A DNA stretch of 26,464 nucleotides from an uncultured Oscillospiraceae bacterium (GTDB taxonomy: Bacteria > Bacillota > Clostridia > Oscillospirales > Acutalibacteraceae). The position numbers and the translations under genes were made by a program. Of this stretch, positions 7,254 to 16,791 are shown in pieces; within the stretch, counting starts at the first letter, position 1, and the number at the start of each line of letters is the position of its first letter. The stretch is from the NCBI GenBank assembly GCA_905193585.1, contig CAJJPG010000012.1, positions 1-26,464 on the forward strand, written 5' to 3'. A model generated the notes under the pieces. The model was not told the origin of the DNA, did no database searches, and saw only the letters and a program-made list of their open reading frames with translations.

Positions 7254-8153
7254 TTACCAACTTTCCGCCCAGTTTTCGCCCCAGTCACCTGCCGGGTCAT
7301 ATGGCTGTGATTTCCAGCCCGCGGCAAATTTATTGCCGCCCGAATCATAGGCAAAGCCGTCGTCCTTTACGGTGTAGCCCTCGGGCAGAGCGTAGTATTG
7401 CACGCCGTCAAAGTACCACATATGTCCGTCCTGTGATACAAAGTCCTTTTTATCAATAACGGCATATTCATCCGCTTTTCCGTCCTTATAAAACACGCCG
7501 CTGTAACTGCCGTCGGGGCTTTGAGTATCGCTTGGTGTAAAAAACAGTTCAAAGCTGTGCCCGTTTGCGCTGATGCGCGGGTATGCAAAGCCGTTTAAGA
7601 ATAAATACGGCCCCTTGCCGTCTTCTTTTTCTGCCACCGTGCCGCTGCTTATACCCTGCTTTGAGCAGGCAATGTACGCCATACGCCCCGTATCTATAAC
7701 AAGCGTTTCACCCGCGGCGTTCTGCCACATTCCGTCAAGCGTTTCAGGCGAAATTTGCACCATTTCCCCGTCGGTCCTGACGAAATGCGCGCCGTTCAGG
7801 TTTTCCTCTTCATTTTCGCCGTTCTGCCGCAATGTAAAACCGCCGTCAGCGATTATAAAATCATAGTAAAAATCGTCAAAATCAAGCTGTCTTGTATTTT
7901 CATCATTTTCCGGGGTTATAAGACTGCCGCTGCCTATTCTGCCGTACCATGTGCGGTAGGTATATGTGTTTTGGGCTGTATCGAGCTGCAGCATATTTTT
8001 GTCGCCGTCCGCCCACACGCCCGTCAACTCATCCGCCGCCATATAATCCGCGCTCTCGGGACTGTTGTCCTCCCCCTTATTGCCGCATGCCGCGAGACCG
8101 AGCAAAATGAAAAGGCAAACAAATATTGAAGTCGCCTTGATAAATCTTTTCAT
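7254..8153 (-). CDS. Lipoprotein with tandem beta-rich repeats, unknown function
   Basis: A 299-residue protein whose N-terminus MKRFIKATSIFVCLFILLGLAAC is a lipoprotein signal with lipobox LAAC, so the mature protein would start at Cys23. Two related units follow (about 43-130 and about 139-230). Each opens with a G-x-W motif (LTGVWADG, LDGMWQNA), then L-x-I/L-D and a run of short beta strands, suggesting small lipocalin-like or META-like barrels. A Trp/Gly/Asp-rich tail ends in DWGENWAESW. AAGGAG precedes the ATG. It is in the middle of a minus-strand run of lipoprotein and membrane genes. The surface location is confident; the role is unknown. Confidence 0.75.
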   Translation of the reverse strand: MKRFIKATSIFVCLFILLGLAACGNKGEDNSPESADYMAADELTGVWADGDKNMLQLDTAQNTYTYRTWYGRIGSGSLITPENDENTRQLDFDDFYYDFIIADGGFTLRQNGENEEENLNGAHFVRTDGEMVQISPETLDGMWQNAAGETLVIDTGRMAYIACSKQGISSGTVAEKEDGKGPYLFLNGFAYPRISANGHSFELFFTPSDTQSPDGSYSGVFYKDGKADEYAVIDKKDFVSQDGHMWYFDGVQYYALPEGYTVKDDGFAYDSGGNKFAAGWKSQPYDPAGDWGENWAESW

Positions 8154-8164
8154 CGGTTCTCTCC

Positions 8165-8623
8165 TTATTTTTCAGGACCGCCCATAACAGACGACAGCTC
8201 CTCATTAAATATATATGCCTCCTGCTCGCTGTCCCACAACCATGTCATAGCTACGGTATCGCCGTCGCTTAGTACAAAGGTCATGGAAACGTCGCTGTTC
8301 CCATCGCCGTTCATATCGGCAAAATCGGTGCTTTTATAAGACTCCCACGGGTCGTTTACAGCTATAGGATATTTTACATCCGCAAAAAGAACCTGTTCGG
8401 CTTTATCATAATAAAAAGCCGCGTCCTCTTTATGCACGCAAATAAGCACTTCCGTTACCTCGCCGCCACGCGCAATGCTTCCGCTGTCGCGCACAATGCC
8501 TGTGGTGCGCCAGTCGCCGCCCGCAATTTCACCGTCGGAAACGGCGGCGCTCTCACTGCATGCCGCAAGACTCACACAAATCAAAACGATCATCAGAATA
8601 AACCCCTTTTTAAAGCGTTTCAT
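8165..8623 (-). CDS. Small lipoprotein, unknown function
   Basis: A 152-residue protein with signal MKRFKKGFILMIVLICVSLAAC (lipobox SLAAC, mature from Cys22). The C-terminal half contains DMNGDGNSDVSM at about 104-115, which matches the Asp-rich calcium loop pattern of FG-GAP and dockerin-like repeats, inside a predicted beta sandwich. A GGGGGA ribosome binding site lies six bases before the ATG. Only 11 bases separate it from the next lipoprotein gene, so they are co-transcribed. It has no match to a named family that I can recall. Confidence 0.75.
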   Translation of the reverse strand: MKRFKKGFILMIVLICVSLAACSESAAVSDGEIAGGDWRTTGIVRDSGSIARGGEVTEVLICVHKEDAAFYYDKAEQVLFADVKYPIAVNDPWESYKSTDFADMNGDGNSDVSMTFVLSDGDTVAMTWLWDSEQEAYIFNEELSSVMGGPEK

Positions 8624-8641
8624 ATAATGTCCCCCAAAAAC

Positions 8642-9352
8642 TTATTTCGCCCTGATATAGCAATCGTTTTCGCCGCCCCAGTATACGGTGTTTTCGTCCG
8701 CAACCCCGAACTGATATTTTACACCGTCATATTTATCCGAGCTTGCAATATATATGTCGCCCTCTTCTCCTGAATGTGCAATACTGCCCTCGTCGATCAA
8801 TTGCGGGTCGCCGTCGCCGTTAGAACGTTCATAAAGCCGCCAACTTCCGCTTTCGTCAATCTCTATAATGCTGTCGGCATTCGCGTCGCCGTCCAGATAC
8901 CAGTTCCCGCTCAAAGCGGAAACGCCGTTATCTGTGCCGCTGTCTGAACCGTTATCAATGCTGTCCGCCTTTTTAAACGTTCCGAAAGAGCTGACCGTCA
9001 GCGCGCCGTTTTCATCAAAGGAACAGCGGTAGCCTACGCCGTCATGTTCATTATATGCGTAAACATACGCATAGTCCTCCATATACTGCAAATAACCGCT
9101 CGCAGCAATATCATCGCCGTTTTGAATTTCAAAACGTGTTTCTTCTTCGCCGGCATAGATCTCTATTAAGTCATATTCTGTATTTTCTTCAGCTTTCCAT
9201 GTTCCCCGAAAATCGCTGTAATCGGTTGAGTCCTCCGACAGCTTCACCATATCGCTCAGAGTTTCGGGAGCCTCTGCGGCGCCGTCATGCCCGCATGCCG
9301 AAAGGATAAGACAAAGTATACCCATAAGAAAAACGGTTAATATTTTTTTCAT
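8642..9352 (-). CDS. Lipoprotein with two G-x-W beta repeats, unknown function
   Basis: From the ATG at 9352 the product begins MKKILTVFLMGILCLILSAC, a lipoprotein signal with lipobox LSAC. The start at 9352 has AGAGG seven bases upstream. A longer in-frame start at 9382 lies inside a terminator hairpin and would add ten residues in front of the signal peptide, so I reject it. Two units, DFRGTWKAEENTEYDLIEIY (about 48) and LSGNWYLDGDANADSIIEID (about 146), share a G-x-W...I-x-I pattern also seen in the lipoprotein at 7254. An Asp/Gly/Ser-rich linker (DNGSDSGTDNG) separates them. It is the first gene of the minus-strand operon ending at 6548. Confidence 0.75.
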   Translation of the reverse strand: MKKILTVFLMGILCLILSACGHDGAAEAPETLSDMVKLSEDSTDYSDFRGTWKAEENTEYDLIEIYAGEEETRFEIQNGDDIAASGYLQYMEDYAYVYAYNEHDGVGYRCSFDENGALTVSSFGTFKKADSIDNGSDSGTDNGVSALSGNWYLDGDANADSIIEIDESGSWRLYERSNGDGDPQLIDEGSIAHSGEEGDIYIASSDKYDGVKYQFGVADENTVYWGGENDCYIRAK

Positions 9353-9368
9353 ATTGCAGCCTCTTCTC

Positions 9369-9408
9369 AAAATAAAATCCACTATTATTTTACAGTGGAT
9401 TTTATTTT
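9369..9408 (-). terminator. 15-bp inverted repeat, terminator of the LuxR-type gene
   Basis: AAAATAAAATCCACT (9369-9383) and AGTGGATTTTATTTT (9394-9408) are perfect inverted copies with a 10-base loop. It lies just after the stop at 9416 on the minus strand and before the lipoprotein operon. The T-rich arm serves as the run-off tract, and the element is symmetric enough to act both ways. Confidence 0.75.
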
Positions 9409-9415
9409 TTTACTA

Positions 9416-11065
9416 TTAACCTTTGGTTAACTCTGCAAGTCTTTTCCGCTTGGTTTTGGCGTCGCCCTCAATACCCAGCTTTGAGTAAAGCCGATTTATA
9501 TACTGCTTTACGCTCCCCTCGGTCAAAAACAGCCTTTCGGCAATTTCGCGGTTACTGAGTCTCCCCGCAATCAGACCTATAAGGGCGTACTCCCGCTCGG
9601 TAAGACATTCAAGCGCCGCCGGGCGGTTATTCTGCCCGCAAAACAAGGCTGTGCGCGCCGAAAGATTTTTGCCGAGCCGCATTATTTTCTCCGTAAAATC
9701 GGCATATTCGGGCGATATACAATCGTTAATAAGCGATTCCGTAAAACGGTAATTCTCAACAAACGGCATTACCAAATCATCGGGTGCGGCGCCGCAAATT
9801 GCTTTGTTAAGCGTTTCCCTCGCATTATCACGCATGCCCAGCATTTCATACGCAGCCGCCGTTTGTATTTGCAAATGCAGCAGAACCAATCCGTAGTGCA
9901 TTGCCTCGCATATAGGTATCTGACTCCCCGCGCGCGCAATAACCTCGGCGTACGCGCCCTGCGATAAATAAACCTGATTTTCAATCATCATAATCATCGG
10001 CTTGCCGGGCGCCAGAATATTTACGGTATGTAAATTATGTTCCCTGAAAATTTCAGGAATCTTTTCGTTCATCCCGAGCAGAGAATTGTAATAGGCGCAT
10101 ACGGAATTAAAAATATTGACCCACGCGGAATTGTGGTGCTTTAATAACGCCTCATACCGCTGCTCAACCGTGTATTTAAAAGGAATATCAACATTAAGCT
10201 GTAATCTCCATGCCAAAAAATCGCAGCAGAGCGCCATATTTTCCTGACCGCTTACGCGGGTTTCGGCGTATGCCTCTTCGAGGGCTATCTGCGCGTCCGT
10301 AAAGCGCCCCTGCCCAAACGCCGCCTCAGCCCGCATAATTTTCTCGGCGCCCTTGCCGTGGCCGTCGGTAATTTTGTAATAATGCGGCATACATTCGTCC
10401 ATTTCGGAAAGCTCGGATTTAAGTCCGCCGGGTTCGCGGTGGAACATCATCAGAACCGACGGCGAGCCGAACGTCCAGCCGCCGCTTTTATGAATACTTA
10501 TAGCGCGGCGCGACATGCGGCTGTCCGCGCTGCGGTGCAGCCTGCTCATTGCGCTTATGTCGTTATACATAAGAAAGCTCATGATCAGATCGCACTCGCC
10601 GAGCAGATTACCGCGTTCGCTTTGCGGCATTTCGGGGTGCCCGTTTATTGACGCGAGCAAAAGCTCCCGCATTTGCTGCATTTCGGGTATTTTACGCCAG
10701 TTGAACATACTGCGCATAAGCACTAAAATTGCCGCAGGGTGCTCTTTAAGTACGGAAGCGGGGCATTCACCGACCGCCGCCAGCACCTCGTCGGGATTAA
10801 GCGATGAAAGCATTATCCCCGCGTCTCTCGTCACAACGCGCAAAAGCGCATCGTTATTCCCGCTTTTCCTGTAAAATTTCATGGCGTGAATATACTGACC
10901 GCAGCTTTCAAACCATTTGCCGAAGCGTTCAAGATATGTTTTCTGCTTTTCTTCTTCAAGCCTTGAAAACGTTCTGTAGGCACATTCGCGCATCACATTG
11001 TGAAAACGGTATTTAAGCTCTGTTTTCGTTTCGGCATTGGATTTTCTCCCCTGAAAGCAATAAGT
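9416..11065 (-). pseudogene. MalT-like LuxR-family regulator lacking its N-terminal ATPase part, probable pseudogene
   Basis: The first available start, GTG at 10996, gives 526 residues: an all-helical TPR-like region and a C-terminal LuxR helix-turn-helix (LTEREYALIGLIAGRLSNREIAERL...SVKQYINRLYSKLGI). In-frame sequence upstream of that start, back to a TAA at 11066-11068, has no start codon. It includes KYRFHNVMRECAYRTFSRLEEE, which matches the conserved Y-x-x-H-x-h-h-R-x-x-L junction of MalT-type STAND regulators. Homology therefore begins before translation can. The nucleotide-binding domain of about 300-350 residues that senses ligand with ATP is absent. A shortened but active DNA-binding protein translated from 10996 cannot be excluded; no ribosome binding site is clear there. 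Confidence 0.7.
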
Positions 11066-11120
11066 TTATTTGAAGAACCTCTGCGCCCGATGGCAAAATG
11101 CCGCAGTATGTAATTTTATT

Positions 11121-11164
11121 AAAAACGCGGGACTGCAGCCTTGCGGAATACAGCCCGCGTTTTT
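11121..11164 (-). terminator. Terminator of the C39-like lipoprotein gene
   Basis: AAAAACGCGGG (11121-11131) pairs with CCCGCGTTTTT (11154-11164), and the stem continues with CTG/CAG past a one-base bulge. On the minus strand it directly follows the coding region, and the stop codon at 11164-11166 touches the hairpin arm. T-rich sequence follows. Confidence 0.85.
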
Positions 11165-11889
11165 TATTTTGCCGCGCCGGAAGCGGTCTTTTCTATAACA
11201 ACCGCCTGTGAGTACAGCGCCTTATATGCGGTTTCAACCGCCGCTTTCGGGTAATAGGTCACCTCTTCCTCGCGCATGGGGTCGCAGAAAATATAGCTGT
11301 CCGCATTATAGCCCACAAGCAGCAGGCAGTGCTCGGGGCGGATCCATGTGATTTTCTTACCTTCAAACTCCCATGAATCCCCCTCAAACGGTTCTGCCAT
11401 ATCAAGAGTGCCCCAAAAAATAACCGGTGTTCCCTTTGCAATATATTTTTCGCAAAGCTCTTTAACGGTAAGACCCTTCAATTGCCTTGCGGCAAGTCCT
11501 GTGCCTTTAAGCGCCTTATCCAGCGCCGCCTTTATTACGGGAGCATAGCAGCCCTTTCCGCTTTGTGAGCGCGGGTCGCCGCCGAATGACTTTTCCGGGT
11601 CAAACGGGCGGGATGTGCAATTCAGATAATTATCAATAAAATCGTCAACGGTAACGTTTACGCCCGCGCTTTCAAGCGCCATAACCGCAGAAACGCTTTC
11701 ACATCCCGTAGGCCATTTATCAAGCTGGTAAATATGCTTTGCCGAAAGCAGCATTTCCTCGGGTGCGGATTCGCTGCCGACCGAAGAGGACGGCTTTTTT
11801 GAATTATTTCCCAAGCAGCCGCCGAGCATAACAAGAGAGGCGACAGCCGAAAAAAGTGCGATACGGCACAAAGACTTTTTGATTTTCAT
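11164..11889 (-). CDS. C39-like cysteine peptidase family lipoprotein (YvpB-like, Peptidase_C39_2)
   Basis: A 241-residue protein with a lipoprotein signal ending in LGGC (Cys25) and a Ser/Pro-rich linker to about 45. A papain-like C39 domain follows: YQLDKWPTGCESVSAVMAL carries the candidate nucleophile Cys63, PEHCLLLVGY the His187, and FCDP the Asp203. These three match the Cys-His-Asp triad of the C39 fold, so it may be an active extracellular protease or amidase. Family members in Firmicutes are exported and uncharacterised, while true C39 domains cleave double-glycine leaders of bacteriocins. No bacteriocin or ABC transporter gene is nearby. It has its own promoter at 11920-11948 and GGAG before the ATG. 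Confidence 0.88.
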   Translation of the reverse strand: MKIKKSLCRIALFSAVASLVMLGGCLGNNSKKPSSSVGSESAPEEMLLSAKHIYQLDKWPTGCESVSAVMALESAGVNVTVDDFIDNYLNCTSRPFDPEKSFGGDPRSQSGKGCYAPVIKAALDKALKGTGLAARQLKGLTVKELCEKYIAKGTPVIFWGTLDMAEPFEGDSWEFEGKKITWIRPEHCLLLVGYNADSYIFCDPMREEEVTYYPKAAVETAYKALYSQAVVIEKTASGAAK

Positions 11890-11919
11890 TTAACAGACTC
11901 CAATCGCTTTATTATAATA

Positions 11920-11948
11920 ATTATATCAAGCGACAGCCTTATTTTCAA
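11920..11948 (-). promoter_or_regulatory. Promoter for the C39-like lipoprotein gene
   Basis: On the minus strand TTGAAA (11948-11943) and a perfect TATAAT (11925-11920) are 17 bases apart. Transcription would start near 11913, about 24 bases before the ATG at 11889. Confidence 0.75.
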
Positions 11949-11966
11949 TACCTTTTGTAAACCGAT

Positions 11967-13208
<1,242 letters not shown>

Positions 13209-13301
13209 AATTATCACCTTTTCTGTTAGTATATGTATATATTATTTCTCTTAAATTTCCGTTTATTTATAAAATTGCCTATTTAATTCCTTTCAAAGTT
13301 G

Positions 13302-13310
13302 TGTTATAAT
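13302..13310 (+). promoter_or_regulatory. Extended -10 promoter for the rlmB-metG-tatD operon
   Basis: TGT followed by a perfect TATAAT (13305-13310) is an extended -10 element. A weak TTTAAT lies 17 bases upstream at 13282-13287. It is about 34 bases before the rlmB ATG, in the divergent space shared with the enolase gene. Confidence 0.65.
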
Positions 13311-13343
13311 AAATTTTGAATATTTATAGATTGGATAAAGCTA

Positions 13344-14099
13344 ATGGAAAACAGTAACATAATATGCGGCAGAAACCCCGTGCTTGAGGCTTTGCGCTCG
13401 GGCAGGGAGATAGACCGCCTTTTTGTAGCCCACGGCACGGGCGGAGGCTCTGTTACGGCGATAATAGCAAAATGCCGCGCAAAAGGCATACTTATAAAGG
13501 AAATAAGCCCGCAAAAGCTGGATTATTACTGCGGCGGCGCCAATCACCAGGGCGTAGCGGTAATGTTTGCCTCGCAGGAGTACGCTACAGTGGATGATAT
13601 GTTTGCGCTGGCGGAGACGCGCGGCGAAAAGCCCTTTTTAATAATTTGCGATGAAATTGAAGACCCGCACAACCTCGGCGCGATTATAAGAACCGCCGAG
13701 GCAACGGGCGTTCACGGGGTGATAATTCCCGAGCGCCGCAGTGCTTCGCTCAATGCCACGGTTGCAAAAGCCGCCTGCGGGGCGCTTGAATATGTGCCTG
13801 TGGCGCGGGTTACAAATATTGCGAACACGATTGACGCGCTTAAAGAGCGCGGCGTGTGGGTTTTCGGCGCCGATATGGACGGCGACGATTACACAAGAAC
13901 TGATTTTGATGCCCCCTGCGCGCTGGTTATAGGCAACGAGGGCAAGGGAATAGGCGCGCTTACCGCCAAAAAATGTGACGCGATTATAAGCCTGCCCATG
14001 TGCGGCAAAATAAATTCGCTCAATGCCTCGGTTGCGGCGGGAATACTTATGTATGAGGTAGTGCGCAGCCGCAATGCCGATAAAAAACCAAGGAAGTGA
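13344..14099 (+). CDS. rlmB: 23S rRNA 2'-O-ribose methyltransferase, TrmH/SpoU family (RlmB-like)
   Basis: A 251-residue protein with an N-terminal substrate-binding domain (ICGRNPVLEALRSGREIDRLFV, about 7-28) and a SPOUT methyltransferase domain. Its three knot motifs are visible: DEIEDPHNLGAIIRTAEATGVHGVI (about 102-126, catalytic Asn and Arg), LVIGNEGKGIG (about 193-203) and SLPMCGKINSLNASVAAGILMYE (about 213-235). RlmB methylates a guanosine in the peptidyl-transferase region of 23S rRNA. Paralogues of the family also modify other 23S rRNA sites or tRNA, so the exact target is inferred. It is the first gene of the plus-strand operon, six bases before the next start. Confidence 0.9.
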   Translation: MENSNIICGRNPVLEALRSGREIDRLFVAHGTGGGSVTAIIAKCRAKGILIKEISPQKLDYYCGGANHQGVAVMFASQEYATVDDMFALAETRGEKPFLIICDEIEDPHNLGAIIRTAEATGVHGVIIPERRSASLNATVAKAACGALEYVPVARVTNIANTIDALKERGVWVFGADMDGDDYTRTDFDAPCALVIGNEGKGIGALTAKKCDAIISLPMCGKINSLNASVAAGILMYEVVRSRNADKKPRK

Positions 14100-14105
14100 T
14101 TTTAA

Positions 14106-16775
14106 TTGAAGATGTATAAGGGAAAGCATAACGACGATCTGTTTTCACTTATTGATAATAACGATAGCTTCGGGGAAAGCAACTCCCTTAATTCATTTCA
14201 AAACCACGGTGCTCTGACCCCCGAGGAGGTGCTGGGGCAAAACAGCTTTACACCCGCAAACGCCGAGCCGACAGGCGCGCTTGAGGCGCTTAAAAAGCGT
14301 ATGCTTGCGGCACAGCAGGAGGCGGTTGAAAAGGCAAAACAGGAGCCTGTAAAGCCCGCCGAGGTAAAAGCGGCAGAGGAACCTAAGACCCGCCCCGAAC
14401 CGCCCAAAGCCCCGGAAGTGCCGGAAATAAACACCTCGGTAAGCTCAGACTCGCTTTTTGATTTTGATTTTTTTGATAATACTAAGCCCGAGCCTGAAAA
14501 GGCGGCGGAAAAGCCCGTAATACCCGAAAAGCCCGCCGCACCCAAAAAGCCCGAAAAATCGCTGCTTGAAAAGTGCCGCCCATTTATTTTAGACGATGAA
14601 GGGCACGACTCGGCAATGAAGGAAACGCCGACCTACAAGCTTGAAAGCGTGGCGGATATTTTAAACAACCAAAGCGCAGAAACGCTTGACAGGCTCTCGG
14701 AAAAATATGAAATTGAATTTGACGATTTAGGGCACAATAAGCCCGCCGCGCCCGAAAAAGTGCCCGAGCCCCCAAAACGCGAGGTGTTTGAAGAAAAAAT
14801 GCCCGCCGCGCGGGATATACAAACCAATGTGCCGCGAATTATATCGGATATTGATTCGGACAGCGGTGAGAGCGCAGTCGAAATGCCCGATATTTCGGGC
14901 ACAGCGACGATTAAATTCACCCCCGTGACCGACAGCGACTCAACCTCCCGAATCAGCATAAGCTCGCAAACACGGTCTATTGACCTGACTGGGGAGCTTA
15001 CGCGCCTGCCAGAGAGCACCGATGACGACGCAGACCCCGAAACCCGCCTTGAGCAAAACGAGTTTGAGGACTACAAGCCTGCCGAGGAATTTGAAGACGA
15101 AAGCGGAACAAAGCACTTTTTGCGGAAATTATCGCTTATTAAGCGCGGCAGCTTTTTGCGCTGTGTATCAACGGTGCTTTTAACGCTTATAACGGCGTTT
15201 GCGGAGCTGCCGTTTATGTCGGCGCTGCTTATTGCGCAGACAAAAGTCAGTATAACGGTATACACCGCCGTGCTTGGTATAATAATACTTATAAATCTTG
15301 ATATGTTTAAGAGCGTCCCGAAAATTTTCAGCCGCTTTTCAACGCCCGATATTTTCGCGGTTACCGCCTCGCTTTCGGTAATGCTTTATTCGGTTATAGG
15401 CATACTGAAAAACGAAATAACGCTTAATATGCTGCTGCTTGCCGCGTTTATACTGTCAGTGCGCTCTGTCGCCGCGTTTTTCCGTGCGGCGCACACCCTT
15501 ACAGGACTCAGGCAAATAGCGGGCAACAAGCCGAAACGCGCGGTAAAGCTGATAAACGACCCCGCCGTTACGTTTGCTATGGCGAAAAATTCGATTGAGA
15601 GCGATGTTTTAGCAGCTGCCCCACGAAGAACGGCGCATATTGACGATTATATGAAATACACCTCGTTCCGCGTTTATTTCAGCGGCAAGCTGCCTGTTAT
15701 AACGGTGGTATCGCTGCTTTTATCGGTAATACTGGGCTTTGCCTGCGCAGCGTATTTTGACGGTATGCTTTACGGCTTTTACAGCGCCGCCGTGGTGCAG
15801 TGCATTGCCGCCGTGCCGGTGCTTTTCCTTATAGACGATATGCCGCTTTACTCCGCCTCGAAAAAACTTGCGCGCAGGGGCGCCGAAATAGCGGGAAAAA
15901 TGGGCGCCGAATACCTTGAAAAGGTAAACGCCATAGTTTTAAGCTCCGAAGACCTGTTCCCCTCGGGCACGGTAACGCTGCACAATATGCAGCTTTTATC
16001 GGATAACAGCATTGACGATACCATAATGCGCGCAGCGTCTCTTACCGACAGCCTTTCAAGCCCGTTAGCCCCTATATTCAAAAAAATTGCGGGAACGGTT
16101 GGCGACTTTGTAATGCCCGATTCTGATACGGTTAAATATGAGGACAAAATGGGTATTTCGGGCTGGGTAAACAACAAACTCTTATTTGTGGGCAACCGCA
16201 CGCTTATGGAGGCGCACGGAATTGATGTTCCGAGTATTGAAACCGATAAAAAGCTCTTGCGCAGGGGGTATTTCCCCGTTTACGTTGCAACCGACGATAA
16301 GGCTTGCGCCTTGCTTGCCGTGCAGTACACGGTAAAGCCCGAGCTTGCGCGGGAGTTCAGAAGAATATCCGCCCTGGGTATTACAATGCTTATAGACAGC
16401 TCCGACCCGAATCTAACGGAAGAAATGATATGCGATTATATGGGGCTTTATGACGATTCGGTAAAGGTTATGAGCACAGCCGGCTGTCATATGTATAAAA
16501 ACGCGGTAACATATACAGAGCATTGCTCCGCCCCCGCCGCGTATAAAGGTAACCCCGTTGCGCTGGCAGCACTGGTGAGCAGCGCGGTTAAAATAAAGAA
16601 ATCAAGCCTTTTACTTGCGGTGCTTTACGCGCTTAGCTGCGTAGCGGGCGTGGTTATGTTTGCATATACCTCGTTCAGCGGCTCGGGCTCTGTTCTCGGC
16701 AGCGCGGCGGTATTACTTTACTGTCTTATAAGCACAGCGGTCTCTGCAATACTTTATTTTACAGGTAAACCGTAA
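14106..16775 (+). CDS. Large membrane protein resembling a catalytically dead heavy-metal P-type ATPase
   Basis: An 889-residue protein. Residues 1-340 are a disordered Pro/Glu/Lys-rich cytoplasmic tail. Hydrophobic segments lie at about 352-398, 414-460, 530-573 and 833-886. After the third group the order mirrors a P1B ATPase: VVQCIAAVPVLFLIDDMPLYSA sits where the CPC helix is, then ARRGAEIAGKMGAEYLEKVNAIVL, then SSEDLFPSGTVTL (613-625) where DKTGTLT should be. Later, LLFVGNRTL...HGI (692-705) and VQYTVKPELAREFRRISALGITMLIDSSDP (739-767) resemble the ATP-binding and hinge parts, with IDSSDP in place of TGDN. The phosphorylated Asp and CPC are missing, so pumping is unlikely. A scaffold or sensor role is a guess. 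The start is TTG 14106 (AGGAAG upstream) or ATG 14112. Confidence 0.75.
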   Translation: MKMYKGKHNDDLFSLIDNNDSFGESNSLNSFQNHGALTPEEVLGQNSFTPANAEPTGALEALKKRMLAAQQEAVEKAKQEPVKPAEVKAAEEPKTRPEPPKAPEVPEINTSVSSDSLFDFDFFDNTKPEPEKAAEKPVIPEKPAAPKKPEKSLLEKCRPFILDDEGHDSAMKETPTYKLESVADILNNQSAETLDRLSEKYEIEFDDLGHNKPAAPEKVPEPPKREVFEEKMPAARDIQTNVPRIISDIDSDSGESAVEMPDISGTATIKFTPVTDSDSTSRISISSQTRSIDLTGELTRLPESTDDDADPETRLEQNEFEDYKPAEEFEDESGTKHFLRKLSLIKRGSFLRCVSTVLLTLITAFAELPFMSALLIAQTKVSITVYTAVLGIIILINLDMFKSVPKIFSRFSTPDIFAVTASLSVMLYSVIGILKNEITLNMLLLAAFILSVRSVAAFFRAAHTLTGLRQIAGNKPKRAVKLINDPAVTFAMAKNSIESDVLAAAPRRTAHIDDYMKYTSFRVYFSGKLPVITVVSLLLSVILGFACAAYFDGMLYGFYSAAVVQCIAAVPVLFLIDDMPLYSASKKLARRGAEIAGKMGAEYLEKVNAIVLSSEDLFPSGTVTLHNMQLLSDNSIDDTIMRAASLTDSLSSPLAPIFKKIAGTVGDFVMPDSDTVKYEDKMGISGWVNNKLLFVGNRTLMEAHGIDVPSIETDKKLLRRGYFPVYVATDDKACALLAVQYTVKPELAREFRRISALGITMLIDSSDPNLTEEMICDYMGLYDDSVKVMSTAGCHMYKNAVTYTEHCSAPAAYKGNPVALAALVSSAVKIKKSSLLLAVLYALSCVAGVVMFAYTSFSGSGSVLGSAAVLLYCLISTAVSAILYFTGKP

Positions 16776-16791
16776 TACAGGAGGAAGAAAA

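Noticed and set aside
7755..8129. Plus-strand frame of 124 residues inside the lipoprotein gene
   Set aside because: Antisense of a gene with a clear signal peptide, lipobox and ribosome binding site.
9353..9382. Upstream start for the lipoprotein at 8642
   Set aside because: It lies in a terminator hairpin and would put ten residues before a clean lipoprotein signal peptide.
13209..13300. Promoter for the enolase gene
   Set aside because: TATACT on the minus strand near 13230 is a possible -10, but no convincing -35 is spaced from it, so I do not list it.
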